Positions 47,056 to 58,900 of a stretch of 64,000 nucleotides of DNA are shown one piece after another. Positions within the stretch are counted from its first letter, which is position 1, and every line of letters begins with the position of its first letter. The position numbers and the translations under genes were made by a program. Origin of the DNA: Luzula sylvatica (lineage: Eukaryota > Streptophyta > Magnoliopsida > Poales > Juncaceae); contig OX326958.1 of assembly GCA_946800325.1 (NCBI GenBank), forward strand, positions 9,124,001 to 9,188,000. Reading direction: 5' to 3'. Under the pieces are notes generated by a model, which saw only the letters and a program-made list of their open reading frames with translations, did not search any database and had not been told where the DNA came from.

Positions 47056-50000
47056 ATGGATAATCCCGGACCCGTTGATGCTTTCGTTTTAAGGGATCAA
47101 ATGAACCACGTGTCCAACGAGATTGAAAAGCCTGAGATTGCGATATTTCAGGGTGGTCGCGACTGGACCCATTGGACGCTGACGACTCCGGAAATGGAGG
47201 CCAGACTTATGCGAGCAGGATTTTATGTCCCCACGCGGGCCGCGTACGTAAAGTTGAATCAGCCATTTCTGACGGCATTGATTCATAGGTGGCGTCCGGA
47301 GACGAACACCTTTCATATGCCACATGGAGAGATGACTATTACCCTACGTGATGTTTCTTTGTTGACTGGTTTCGTAGCGGACGGTGCTCCGTTGTTTAGG
47401 GCTATCAGCGGGGAGAACGATGTAGGAGCTGATCTAACCCGTCTGCTTGGGGTTTGTCCGCCTGGTAACCGTCCTACATTGCCGTGGTTGCGTAGGACGT
47501 TTCACATAGTACCCACTGATCCCACGGAGGAAACGTGGGACCGACTCACGAGGGCTAATATCTTGTACTTCCTGGGTTCGATGGCTTTGGCCAATCCCAC
47601 AAAAGGCCGAATCAGTCCAGGTTACATATATTTCTTGGAGGATTTTGATACATGCGGGAGGTATGCTTGGGGTCCCGCCATCCTCGCGCATTTGTACAAG
47701 TCTTTGGGAGATGCATGCCAGATTGGCCAAACTACAGCGGCGGGATGGTTCTCACATGTTCAGGTAATTTTTCATTCATTTATTTGTACAAAATAATTAT
47801 TTATAAAAGTGTATTTACAAATTAATTATAAAAATCTTTGATAGATTTGGGCTTGGTTTCATTTTGCCAATGCACGGCCTCACATGAGTATTCCGGGATC
47901 GATTGTTGGGAACCCACTCATGAACTATTATATATGTGGGTGCCCACAGTTACAGAGAGAGGAATAGAGGAAGTGCGGTCATATATTTTTCTGACGAGTT
48001 CGACAAATTACGAGCAGAACAAGTAAGGAAAAAATTTATAATTAATTACTTATAATTATATTAATTAAAAATTTTGTTTTCAGATTACTTGGAGCCCTTA
48101 TACTGACGAGTTGACGGCGAATTTATCGCCATAATGCTTTGTTGGTTCTATGTTTTGGATGGCCAAAATCCCATTGATATGTGCTAACACGGTGCAGATG
48201 CACCTACCGGATAGGGTGATGGTCCAATTCGGTTTTCGGCAACACATCCCTCCAAACCCTAATATGGCACCTCGTGGAAAATTAAAGAACTCGCAAATGG
48301 CGCGTTATATCCACATGTGGGAGCAGCGAGGTACATATATTGTTAGGAAGACGAGACCGTATTGAACGGCGGGTTTACTAGAAAGGTACAAATATTGTTT
48401 TCGCAATTTCATTACGTTATTTTCACCATATTGAGATGGTTTTCAGGATTATATGAGATGGTTTTGGCAAATCACAAGACGGTGGATAGTGACCAACATT
48501 AGTCCTCCTGATGTGAGCTTTCGACCTAGTGGTCCACTTTTGCGATCCTTGGTATTTTATTCAAATTTAATTAAATATAGTAATATAATTTTGTTATAAC
48601 TTACCTCATTTTGATAAGAGGAAAATTAAGCACATTTTTAGTATATAATTTGGGGATTTTAGCTCTTTCAAATGACAACTTTGTGTATATAATTGTTCAT
48701 ATTTAAGATTGCAAGAATATTTCTTCACTAAGTGTGTTTCATTGATAATTTCAGGTTTTTGGGCGAAAGTTTTTGGCATTCCAACAGTGTAGTTGTCTTC
48801 CTCTCCTCGCGCCAATAAAATCGATATATTATACTATCCATTTCGGTACACGTATGAAGAAGGAGGCAAGAAATCTATCACACAAAAGTCTACACCAAAT
48901 TCTATACGAAAACCACTCACGCTATAACCACCATTCAGCCCACCTTCCTCACCTACAATTACCAAATTACCCTCAATCCTCTCAACCATCTCTTGACCAA
49001 TGGGAAGGCTCCAAATACACTATAAATAGACCCCAAGGGCCCATGGGGCAGGATTCTCTTTTTTACTCTCTTTCTTAGCTTCTTCTTCCATCCTCTCTAA
49101 GCACTTCCAAGAACTTCCAAAGCACAATCAAGAACCTTCAAGATACTTCAAGATCAATCAAGAAAAATCTCTCGAGGACTAGTCGAGACAAGAGAGCTCA
49201 TCCCTTCGACGAATCCTTCTCATCCTTCGAAGATCGGGCCGTGACAAGGAGCTATTCCCTGCGGTGGATTTGAGAAGAAGTGCCGTGACTCGATCCGCGT
49301 TTCTTCGAAGTGATTACGATCCGTGACTCGGAGCTTCATCCTTTCGGTACAATCGATCACTCTCGAGACAAGGAGCAAGGATCTTTCGGTGCGAGGCAAG
49401 GAGAAAAGGAGCTTCACTTCGAGGCTTTCTCAATTAGGTGTACTCCTTTTTAATTACTTGATTAATTGTTGTTTGATTGGATTTTGTTGTGAGAAGAATG
49501 AATCTTTGTTTGAATCCTTGTTTATGATTGTTTACTTTCTGTATATTCTAGATCTGGAAAGTTAAAATTGTTTTTTTCATTGCGTAGATCTTAATTTCTA
49601 GTTTCGGAAACTTTTTGAATCGTTGAATTTCATGAAATATTTGAATTGATATTAGTCTTTGAAAATTGTAACTTAAATTGAAAACCTGCTGTTTCCAGGG
49701 ACAGTTTTTCAGAGACTTGATTGTAATTCGTTAATAACTTTTTATTCCGTTGTCCAAATTGTTTGAAATTTTAGGATAAATTTGATAATATTCAGACCTA
49801 TCTGTACACAAATTTTCATTAATTTTGGAAACTTCGAAATAATTATTTTAAAGATCTGAATTTTAATCATATTTTGACGCAATAGCTCCCTGTGGTACGA
49901 ATCTATTATTTTCTGCTATACAACCATATGATTCACTTGTTTGATATTACGGGACTTTAAAACAACGATACGCATTTTAGACGTGCAAAAAGACCGTTAT

Positions 50001-50349
50001 CACATTTTCATTACAGGTCAATGAGGTCCAACTTGATATTCGACGTGCTAGACAAGGTGCACGGTGCGCACAAAATTGCGAATGTCGCATGATCTTGGAT
50101 CAAATGGCCACTAGGATGCCGGTTTTGCTAGAGGCATTATCTTTGGACGATTCTCAGAATGATGACGATCGTTTTGTCCAACCCCCCTTCACGGACTATG
50201 TTTCTACGTCGCGACCGAATTATGGCGATCCTGCACAACCCCCCTTCACGGACTATGGTGGAGTCGGTACTTCATATGGTCGTGTTCCATATAGTGGTCA
50301 TCATGACTTTTTCGACCCGACACAGAATGCACCTAGAGATGATTGTTAG
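47056..50349 (+). pseudogene. Plant mobile domain (MAIN-like) gene, decayed
   Basis: Exon 1 (47,056-47,763) is open from ATG and encodes the PMD N-terminal half, with the MEARLMRAGFY and RWRPETNTFHMPHGEMTITL blocks (residues about 52-100) typical of MAIN-like proteins and 'phosphatase 7 long form homologs'. Later exons inferred from splice sites and family-like residues are 47,845-48,022, 48,084-about 48,385, 48,447-48,550 and 50,017-50,349. Exon 2 hits an in-frame TAG; exon 3 has stops near 48,131 and 48,363. Blocks such as ITWSPYTDEL and VQMHLPDRVMVQFGF confirm the family. The last exon encodes an acidic tail with two copies of QPPFTDY. PMD proteins act in the nucleus in silencing and cell maintenance; here the gene is TE-borne and broken. 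Confidence 0.85.
48592..50004 (+). mobile_element. Probable solo LTR nested in an intron of the PMD gene
   Basis: The ends TGTTATAAC and GTTATCACA are inverted and carry canonical TG..CA. A TATA-like ACTATAAATAGA lies near 49,018-49,030, as in an LTR promoter. CTCCCTGTGGTACGAAT near the end is of a kind seen near the 3' ends of Gypsy LTRs. ATTTT occurs at both junctions (48,588-48,592 and 50,004-50,008) but overlaps the TG/CA ends, so the target duplication is not exact. Removing it leaves a normal intron of about 50 bp. No internal retroelement genes remain. Confidence 0.6.
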
Positions 50350-50474
50350 ATTATGTTGGGGTGTTTTTATATGTTTAGTTTATTATTATTAGATTATATT
50401 GTTATGGTTTGTTAGATAATCACAATTAATATCGTAACAACAATTTAATTAAATTTAATTAAAATAGTATGGAA

Positions 50475-50785
50475 ATAACAAAGCGAAGTTTGAAATGCCG
50501 CTAGGCGAAGTTGCCAACATCGCCATCTGTTAATTGCTATTTTTACTCTAATTACCGACCATTGGGAAAAGGCGTGGTTCCAAACATCGCCTGGCGAGGT
50601 TCCAAACCTCGCCTTGTCTTAATTGCTGTTTAACCCCAATTAATGACGGATTGAAAAAAGCGAGGTTTCAAACCTCGCCCGGAGACATTCCAAACCCCGC
50701 AAAAGACATTTTGGGAATTTATGTTCAAAACTTGGTTATTTCGAAAATATTATTTCGAAACATGGTTACTACAGTAAAATTCCCT
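50475..50785 (-). repeat. Right terminal inverted repeat of the PMD element
   Basis: Inverse of 45,913-46,253; see the element entry. It ends CAGTAAAATTCCCT. Confidence 0.92.
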
Positions 50786-50792
50786 ATAAAAT

Positions 50793-52376
50793 ATTTAACA
50801 AATAAAACATTTACAAAAAACTAGGAAAAATTAAACCATTCACAACATGCACTTAAAACTAACGTATTGACTTAAAAATAATATTAAACATTCACAATTT
50901 TAATACATTTATAATAATATCAAAAAATGTGTAACGGGTAAAAATCTACCGACCAATTACGCATGTCAAAACTTATGTCGGATTTGAATATATTTTTGTG
51001 TACATTCCGTTGGTTGGTTGCTATTGTTTGAAATCCTAAAAATCTCCTTTTTTTTTAATAGGTTTTGGATTTTTTGTGGGATGGTCCGCATGTTTCTATA
51101 AATCTTAATCCGTTGTATTAAGTTCTAATTGTTCGTCAAATTGGTTTCTAGTGTGCTTACATTTCTTTCTCCCAATCTTTTAGAAGTAAATTCGAATAAA
51201 AAGTATACATCTCTTTAAAAAAATGTTAGATCTTTATGAATAATATTTTGAGTTTTTATATATATTTGATTAAAAAAATAAAGACGAGAGCATGATTATA
51301 AGATGGATTTTTCATTTTGACAACTTAATGTCGGGTGATGAAAATTTAATATCGTCGCATAATTTAGACAAATAAAAATTTAGCGAGAAGATATAAAAGA
51401 ATATAAGTGGAGTATAACTAGTTTTAGTAGTTAAATGTTGAGTGATTTAAATTTGACAATGAATCAAAATTTCACTGACAAAATGGATATAATTGTAAGT
51501 TCAATAATTAATTTAGTTCCAAGTGACTTTGTTTGATTGTGTGTTGTATCATGTATGTGTTCACAAAACTATTATGGATTTAATTTAAGTGAATTTAATC
51601 AAAACTGTTATGAAAGAACTTGACAAAAAGTCATATAACCATCTTGGTGTTATATATGCTCTGCTTCATAATATGTAGTATCATAAAAATTACTCAAAAA
51701 AAACAAAAATAAATAATCATTAAAGAACCGAGATTATTAGGTATTAATTTAAAACAATTTATAGTGCTTTTTCTTTCTAATATTTCTCGAAATTTTTTTC
51801 ATGTATCCAAATTCACTAATTTTTTTATGTATGCCACTATAATATCTAGAAAATATCATGTATTTCACGTTTCTTTTTAATATACATTTCAATTATTTAA
51901 CATTCGTCAAAACATTTATATATCTTATGATAATGTTTTAAAAATTGTAGTAATAAAAAATAATTTCATGATCATTATAATCAATGTTCTGAGTGATAAT
52001 ATTGTTTATATCTAAACACAAAATAAGTTGTGCATAACATATATAGTATAGTTATTTTTTAATAGCAAAATCATGTTATTTTTTTTTGGAAAAACCCCAA
52101 TAATTTTTTTTTATGAATGAGGTTAGTTAGTTGTGTAATTCTTAGGGCTTCTCATGCTATTGAGATATTATCCTAATTATCCTAATTATTTTGTCTCTCT
52201 TTTTCCCAAATTACCTTTTCTTCATTTCTACATATATAGATGTTTCCTCAAGTGATGAACTTGATTTAGTCTGAACAGATATAGTGGCACATTTTAAAGT
52301 AGTTAATGGACACATGTATGCAAAGTTATATAGTTAATAATGGGTATTTATATATATATATATATTTTAGGAGGTA
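50793..52376. other. Gene-free AT-rich stretch
   Basis: No gene supported. Confidence 0.4.
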
Positions 52377-52401
52377 ATACTTTGATTAATAGTATATACT
52401 T

Positions 52402-52829
52402 GGGAAAAGTCTGATTTTAGTCCCTGAAAAATACCGAAATGTTCAATTTGCCCCCTGACATTTTTTTTGGGTCATTTTGCCCCCCAATCTTTCAATTTTG
52501 TTCATTCTGCCCCCCAAATTTTTTAATTTGGTTCAATATGCCCCTTCCGTCTAATTTTGCCGTTAAATTGGTGTTATTTTACTGTTCAATGTGTGTCAAA
52601 TTTGTTCATTTTGCCCCCCAAATTTTTTAATTTGGTTCAATATGCCCCCCAACTGACACCCATTTAACGGCAAATTTAGACGGAAGGGGCATATTGAACC
52701 AAATTAAAAAATTTGGGGGGCAGAATGAACAAAATTGAAAGATTGGGGGGGCAAAATGACCCAAAAAAAATGTCAGGGGGCAAATTGAACATTTTGGTAT
52801 TTTTCAGAGACCAAAATCAGACTTTTCCC
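52402..52829. mobile_element. Foldback MITE, 428 bp, with 9-bp target duplication
   Basis: It is an almost complete palindrome. Ends are GGGAAAAGTCTGATTTT and its inverse, and inner arms share CCCCCCAAATTTTTTAATTT and TTGGTTCAATATGCCCC. Flanks TATATACTT (52,393-52,401 and 52,830-52,838) are a perfect 9-bp duplication, so a Mutator-like parent is likely. Confidence 0.93.
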
Positions 52830-52839
52830 TATATACTTT

Positions 52840-54870
52840 GATTAATAGTATATACTAACTAGCTAGTGTTTCATTTTCTCTCTCAACATACATAAGATTG
52901 ACGTTTCTCTCTCTATCTCCCAGATTTCTTTGGCAACAAAGCTCGGATTTCTAGGCCAAAAATGGAACTAATTAATTCACTTGCAGAAATCAATCATACG
53001 AAATCGACGTAAAATCAAAGAATCCCCATCATAAATTGACCAACCTTCCTCTGCTAACATAAATCGACGTATATAATTAAGTCTAGAATAACTTTATTTG
53101 CTCTCTTTTTATTCTAAGAATAAGAATTCCCCTCTAAAAAGACCTCCTTTTATTTTAAGAGAACCTCATTTTTTAGATATTCCTAAAAAAACTCAAACCA
53201 AAGTATGATTTCAAATATTTCTATAGGGATTTGATCTAACTTTGAACGGTCTTAAACGTTTTTTAAACCACAATACTTTTCTATTTTCATATTTCATAAT
53301 TAAAAAAAATATTTTTGTTTTTAATTAATTTAAAAAAAATATTTGTAGTGTCAAGTGATTTTTGCTTTTAATTAACTTCGAATCAAAATCATTTTCTTTT
53401 AAATTCTTCCCAAAAGAGCATGGTTGTAAATACACTAGTTTTTCCTCGTGTCACATTCAATGTTTCTACTTCACTGTCTAGACTCGAAACACATTTTTTT
53501 GTGTCAAAGTGATTTTTCATGACACTTGGACTTAAACAACGAAAATCTTCCATCGTTATATTTCAGAAGTAACTTAATACATAAAATTTGTTTAGAAAAG
53601 CGGATACAAAGATTGAATCGCATCATACATTATTTGATTGTGTTCTCACTAGTAATGACAAAAACTTAATTCACTATATAGTTAAATACAGTAAAGAAAA
53701 TTGATTCGCAAATTTATTTCCTCGGCACTTATTCGGAGCTATGCATCACAAAAATGGGGGGTATTTGGACAGGCGAATAATAAGTTAAATTATAAGCGAA
53801 AGAAATCCAATATTTTTTTAATTATATATTTCAATTTCAATTAAGTTAATAAGTTAACTATATAATTGTACATTAATCTATTTTAAATGTCACATTTCTC
53901 TGAAACCATGCCAATAATAAAATATTTTATTTGAGTTTATTCAATTCTAAAACCGTATAACTAACAAGTCTTAGCACTAATAAATTAAACATCCCCTTGA
54001 CTATCTAAAAACTGTTTATATGTTTCTTAATCTTCCGCTTGTTGGACTAAACATTATTATCTAATCATTTTTGCGGCCATTAATATATTATGCCTTAAAA
54101 CACTAACTTAATAATATTAAGTGTCCAATTAGGCCCAATATTGATATATTATTAATATTTAATAACCTTAATTACCCTATGTTTAAAAACAATTGTGACT
54201 ATTTTGGCCCTAAGTCGCTATCATTGATTTCCACATTTTCCCCATCACACTCTAGCATATTATACGTGACTTAAATGTTTAAGTTATAGGCATAGTTTTT
54301 TTTATCCAAAACTATGCATGTATAATCGCACTAAAAATTAAATATACATTATTTATATTAATAAGTTCATAAAATGAAATATTTAGAAACAATATCCCAT
54401 AATCTTCATAATTGAAAAACGGCATAACATTGATTCATAATCCAAACATTAAAAATAACAAAATTAGATGAAATAAGAAGAACAATCCTAAAAAGACATA
54501 ATTTATGAGAGAGAAGGCAACCCTAAAAAAAAAAAATCTAATTTGATAAAAAAGTAATATAATTTGATAAAAAAAAATTATGTAGTAATAATCAGTTTTT
54601 TTTTCTAAAACTTTCGCTCGCAACCCAATGACTTAATTTGTTCTTTTCACACAACTTAATATAATTTGTGGACTGAATCTAATTAATTCAAAATTGAATT
54701 CAATTATCGAGATTTCATTGAAATTGAGATTTGCTTAGTCTTAAATTTGGTTGTGAATCTTTGATGACCAAATTTGGTAACTTGTTAGATTTGAAATGTT
54801 CAGGTACTTATTTATTATCTTTGCTATAAATTTTGTGCACGGTAAACGAATTTTGCCAAGATTTTTTTTC
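52840..54870. other. Gene-free AT-rich stretch
   Basis: No gene supported. Confidence 0.4.
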
Positions 54871-54874
54871 TTCC

Positions 54875-55256
54875 GTGTCCCACCCCGCCGCCGGCACCCG
54901 GATCTCGCAGCGACACCCGGAGGGATCCGGACCCCGCCCCCCTCCGGGGCGGATCCGGACCCCCCTTCCGGGTCCCCCCCCACCCCCATCCGGGTGGATG
55001 GGTCCCGCCCGCTTGGGCGGACCCCCCCCCCCATTCGGGACCCGGACCCTCCCCCCGGACGGGGTCCAGCCCGCTTGGGCGGACCCGGACCCCTCCCCCC
55101 TCCGGGGCGGATCCGGACCCCCCCCTTCCGGGTCCCGTCCCGCTTGGGCGGACCCGGACCCCCCCCCCTCCGGGTCCCGCCCCGCTTGGGCGGACCCGGA
55201 CCCCCCCCCCCTCCGGGTCCCGCCCCGCTTGGGCGGACCCATACTCCCGCGGGCCT
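54875..55256. repeat. Extremely GC-rich minisatellite
   Basis: Units of about 42-60 bp contain CCGCTTGGGCGGACCCGGAC and runs of 8-11 C. The last three units are the most regular (about 42 bp). Flanking DNA is strongly AT-rich, so the edges are sharp. All six frames stay open because the repeat lacks stops; the Gly/Pro/Arg-rich frames of 97-182 codons are artefacts. Confidence 0.93.
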
Positions 55257-55289
55257 CGCTTACCTACAAAAAAAAACAAAGAACATATA

Positions 55290-55385
55290 GTTAATACACA
55301 CACACACACACACACACACATACATACACATGCACCACACGTACAGAGAGAAATACAGATACACACACACACACACAGACGTTAC
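55290..55385. repeat. Interrupted (CA)n microsatellite
   Basis: Two CA runs (about 55,295-55,320 and 55,360-55,378) are separated by CA-rich sequence, directly beside the GC-rich minisatellite. Confidence 0.95.
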
Positions 55386-55465
55386 AAATACACGTACATA
55401 TCACACACGGAGAAAGATACAAACATTCTGTTAATGCTTTTCTTTTCTTTTTTTGAGAAAAATAG

Positions 55466-55486
55466 AGTAGGCTCTTTCGTCCTACT
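55466..55486 (-). other. Conserved 3' stem-loop of the LINE
   Basis: AGTAGG, nine-base loop, CCTACT forms a 6-bp stem just before CTATTTTTCTC and the A-rich tail. The same stem with different loops is found at 4111-4131 (- strand) and 10,099-10,119 (+ strand). Confidence 0.8.
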
Positions 55487-55938
55487 TCTATCATAGATAT
55501 ATTTATATATTCAATTGTCATACAATTGAGGTTAAAGGTCTAATCCTTATTAAAACTAGACCTAAAACTCTCTTAATTAACTGAATAAACAGCAAACATA
55601 AAACAGTCACTAAACCATGAAAAGTTATCCTAATTTATTTTCCCGAGATTTCATTTCCATGATTTAGATTCCTGGATTCTACCTCACAAAAACCCTAGGT
55701 ATATAAACCTTTCTTCACCATTTACCGCCTCCTCAAACCCTTATTCTCTCTTAACTCGATCTACAACCCTTTTCCACCGATCTACAACCCTTTTCCACCG
55801 ATCTACAACCTTTATTAAATCGCTGATGAATCTCCATCTTAAACTCCGCCTGCTTGAGACGTCGCCTGCTCGAATCTCCTGCTCGAATCAAATCGCCTGC
55901 TCGAATTTACAGTCAGTTCCTTCAATCGATTGAAATAC

Positions 55939-58900
55939 CTATTCTTCCTCCGTGTTTATCAGATCGTGAAGTTGATTGAAGATTCTCTGAAAGGTATTCA
56001 TTTCTGTCGAATCTCGCCTTTCGTTTTGCATTTGATTCATTTCTTCCTCCGTTAATTCTGACTGAAACCACCAAAGTTCTTCGTTTTGATTTGGTTCGGT
56101 GATTGAATTGAGGTTAAAGCCTGGTATAAATCTTCCATTTGGATTGAGATTTTTTGATATTTGAAGATTTCGCCTTTCTTCCTGATTATTTGCATCTTGT
56201 GCTTCATTGCTTGTATTTCTTCTTCTGATTTCTATCTCGTTCTGATTGTTTTCATCTTGTTCTTCGTTGCTTGAACTTCTTCTTCTGATTTCTGTCTCCT
56301 CCGCTTGAATTCCGTCATTTATTCCTTGAGTGACATGATCTGCAAATATAGTTTGATTAGTGTAGTATGAAGATGCATTATGATTTGTAAAACTATCATT
56401 AGAAATAGAAGAATTATTATCTGAATCATAATTTTGATTAAATGAAATGTTATTTGATTTTGTTTCATGTAACTTAAAATTTTCCCCTTCTTCATTTGCT
56501 GACTTATTGACTAATTGATTTATTTTATGTTCATAGATGATCATATCGACCAATTGCCCTTCTGATAAAGTTTGAGAAGTGAATGTTCTTCGGCACCTTT
56601 CCAACCAGATCTGGTACAGACATATACATATAAGTTCCTTATATTCCTTTGACTCTTCCTTAATCAAAATTACTTTTAATGGATTAAAACCATCATGATA
56701 AGCAATACCAATAATCCCATGGATTTTAATCAATAATTTTTTTGTGAAATCACACTGACTTGTGATATGTTGAACATTTTCTTCAGAGTTTTTACAAAGC
56801 ACACATCTATTGGGTATTGACCAGCCCTTTTTCTTCAAATTATCCACGGTGAGTAATTTATTTAAGTATATTAACCATAAAAAAAGCTTAATTTTTAACT
56901 GAATTTTAATTTTCCATAATTTATTATAATAAGCCTTAACATAAACTCCTTTAATTAAAGTTTGATATGTGCTTTTACAGGTGTATTTTTTGTTGCCATT
57001 CCAAATCCATTGAAAAGCATCAATTTGATCCATATTCAAATCTAGAGAGCTGCAAATATGTTCCAATTGAACTAATTGATCTTGTGCTACAGCAGATAAA
57101 GGTATGTTTATACCCAAACTACAATAAAGATTTGTTTCATTTATTGTGTTCCAAAAATATTTAACTGTCCCTATCTTATTCTCTGAATATGAATATAGTA
57201 CTGAATATTTAGAAATTAAAGCTTTATCACACCATCTCCCTTTCCAAAAGTTCACTTTTGATCCATTTCCAATTATGATGTTTAAGCTTTGATTAAAAAA
57301 ATCATGATTTTTTAAAACATCATTCCAAAAGTAAGAATTATTTTTATGATTTGAATTGTCATTATTTAAATATAAAGGTTTATCAATAATATTATACCAA
57401 TCTAATTTATCCTCTGATGTATAAAATAGCCATAGCCATTTAATTAGCAATACTTTATTAAAAATTTCCAAATTTAATACGCCTAGTCCACCTTTGCTCT
57501 TAGGTTGACAAACCTTTTCCCAATCAACTAAATTATATCCAGTACTATTATTCCCTTTCCAAAAAAAGTTTTTCCTTATTTTATCAATTTCTTTAATTAC
57601 CCATTTGGGAAATTTAAAAACATTTAAATAATATATAGGCATAGATGTTAATACTGAATTCATAAGTACTAATCTCCCTGCTTTACTTAATAAACTCCCT
57701 TTCCATCCATTAAGTTTAGATGTTATTTTTTCTATTATTTTAATATATTCTTCTTTAGATGGTTTTTTTATAGTGTAATGGGAGACCTAAATAATTAATA
57801 GGAAATTTTCCAATATTACATTTCAATTCTTCAGAAATCTTTTCCATATTTTCATTTGAAACATTCAAGCCTATCACTTCAGATTTATTAAAATTCATTT
57901 TTAAACCAGATTCTTGACCAAATAAATTTAATATAAATTTTACTCTTTTGATATTATTCATTTCTGGTTTTAAAAATAGTATAGAATCATCTGCATAAAA
58001 TAGACTTGTATAAGTATTATTAATAGGTCTTATTAAATAACCTTCATCACTTAATTTTTCTAAAATTTTTGCTTGTACATCCATTATTAGTAAGAACAAG
58101 TGTGTAGATGTAGGATCTCCCTGTCTAAGTCCCCTTTTCAGATGTATGAATTTCCCTGGATTTCCATTTAATATAACTCTGGTTGTTCCTGGTAAAATTG
58201 AATTTTTAATACACTCAATAAAATATTCACCAAATCCTCTTGCCTTTAGTATTTTAATTAAAAAGTCCCATGATATACTGTCAAAGGCTTTGTGAATGTC
58301 TAGTTTTAGTATAACCATAGGTATTAATTTCCTCTTAGCCAAACATATCATTTCTCTTGCATAAATATAATTCTCAGCAATATTCCTTCCTTGTAGAAAC
58401 CCTATTTGGTTTTTTTGAATCATTTCATTCATATAAGGATTTAATCTATTAGCTAAATTTTTTGAAAATAATCTTTGAATACTTGAAATTAAGCTTATTG
58501 GCCTAAAATCTTTTGGTTCAATGGCATCATCTTTTTTAGCAATTAAGGTGATAAAAGAAGTATTGAATTTTGATAAACCTTTATGTCCTTCTTTTTTAAA
58601 TAATTCCAGAATTTCAGTTTTTAAAAGACTCCAAAATTTTTTGAAAAATTCCCCAATGTACCATCTCGACCAGGACTTTTATCATTTTTCCATTCGTTTA
58701 TTGATTCAGATAATTCTTCTTGACTGATTTCTATATCTAGTGAAGATAAGTTAACTAAGTTATTATTATATAATATATTTAGGTTAATATTTCCAAATTC
58801 CTTAGAATTAATATTTTCTTTACCCATTAAGTCTCTGTAAAAAGCAAATAATAATTTTGCTTTATTTTTATGGTCTTTATACTCTACACCATGTTTGTCT

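Larger units (their letters stand above)
45913..50785 (+). mobile_element. 4.87-kb DNA element with long terminal inverted repeats carrying a plant mobile domain gene
   Basis: Terminal inverted repeats of about 310-340 bp start AGGGAATTTTACTGTAGTAA at both ends. The element is flanked by ATAAAAT at 45,906-45,912 and 50,786-50,792. Inside are a short-repeat region, one decayed PMD (MAIN-like) gene, and a probable solo LTR nested in that gene. No transposase of the MULE, hAT or CACTA type is recognisable. PMD genes are known to be associated with plant transposons; the 7-bp duplication is unusual for a MULE (usually 9). Confidence 0.88.

Noticed and set aside
47838..48365. Two separate small genes downstream of PMD exon 1
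   Set aside because: They are later exons of the same PMD gene, read out of frame or between stops. Family blocks continue in order across the splice sites.
52377..52856. 24-bp target-site duplication around the MITE
   Set aside because: Better explained by a normal 9-bp duplication in a target that already contained a tandem repeat.
54740..55372. Open frames of 97-182 codons, Gly/Pro/Arg-rich, on both strands
   Set aside because: They exist because the GC-rich minisatellite lacks stop codons in any frame. There is no domain or start context, and all frames are equally open.
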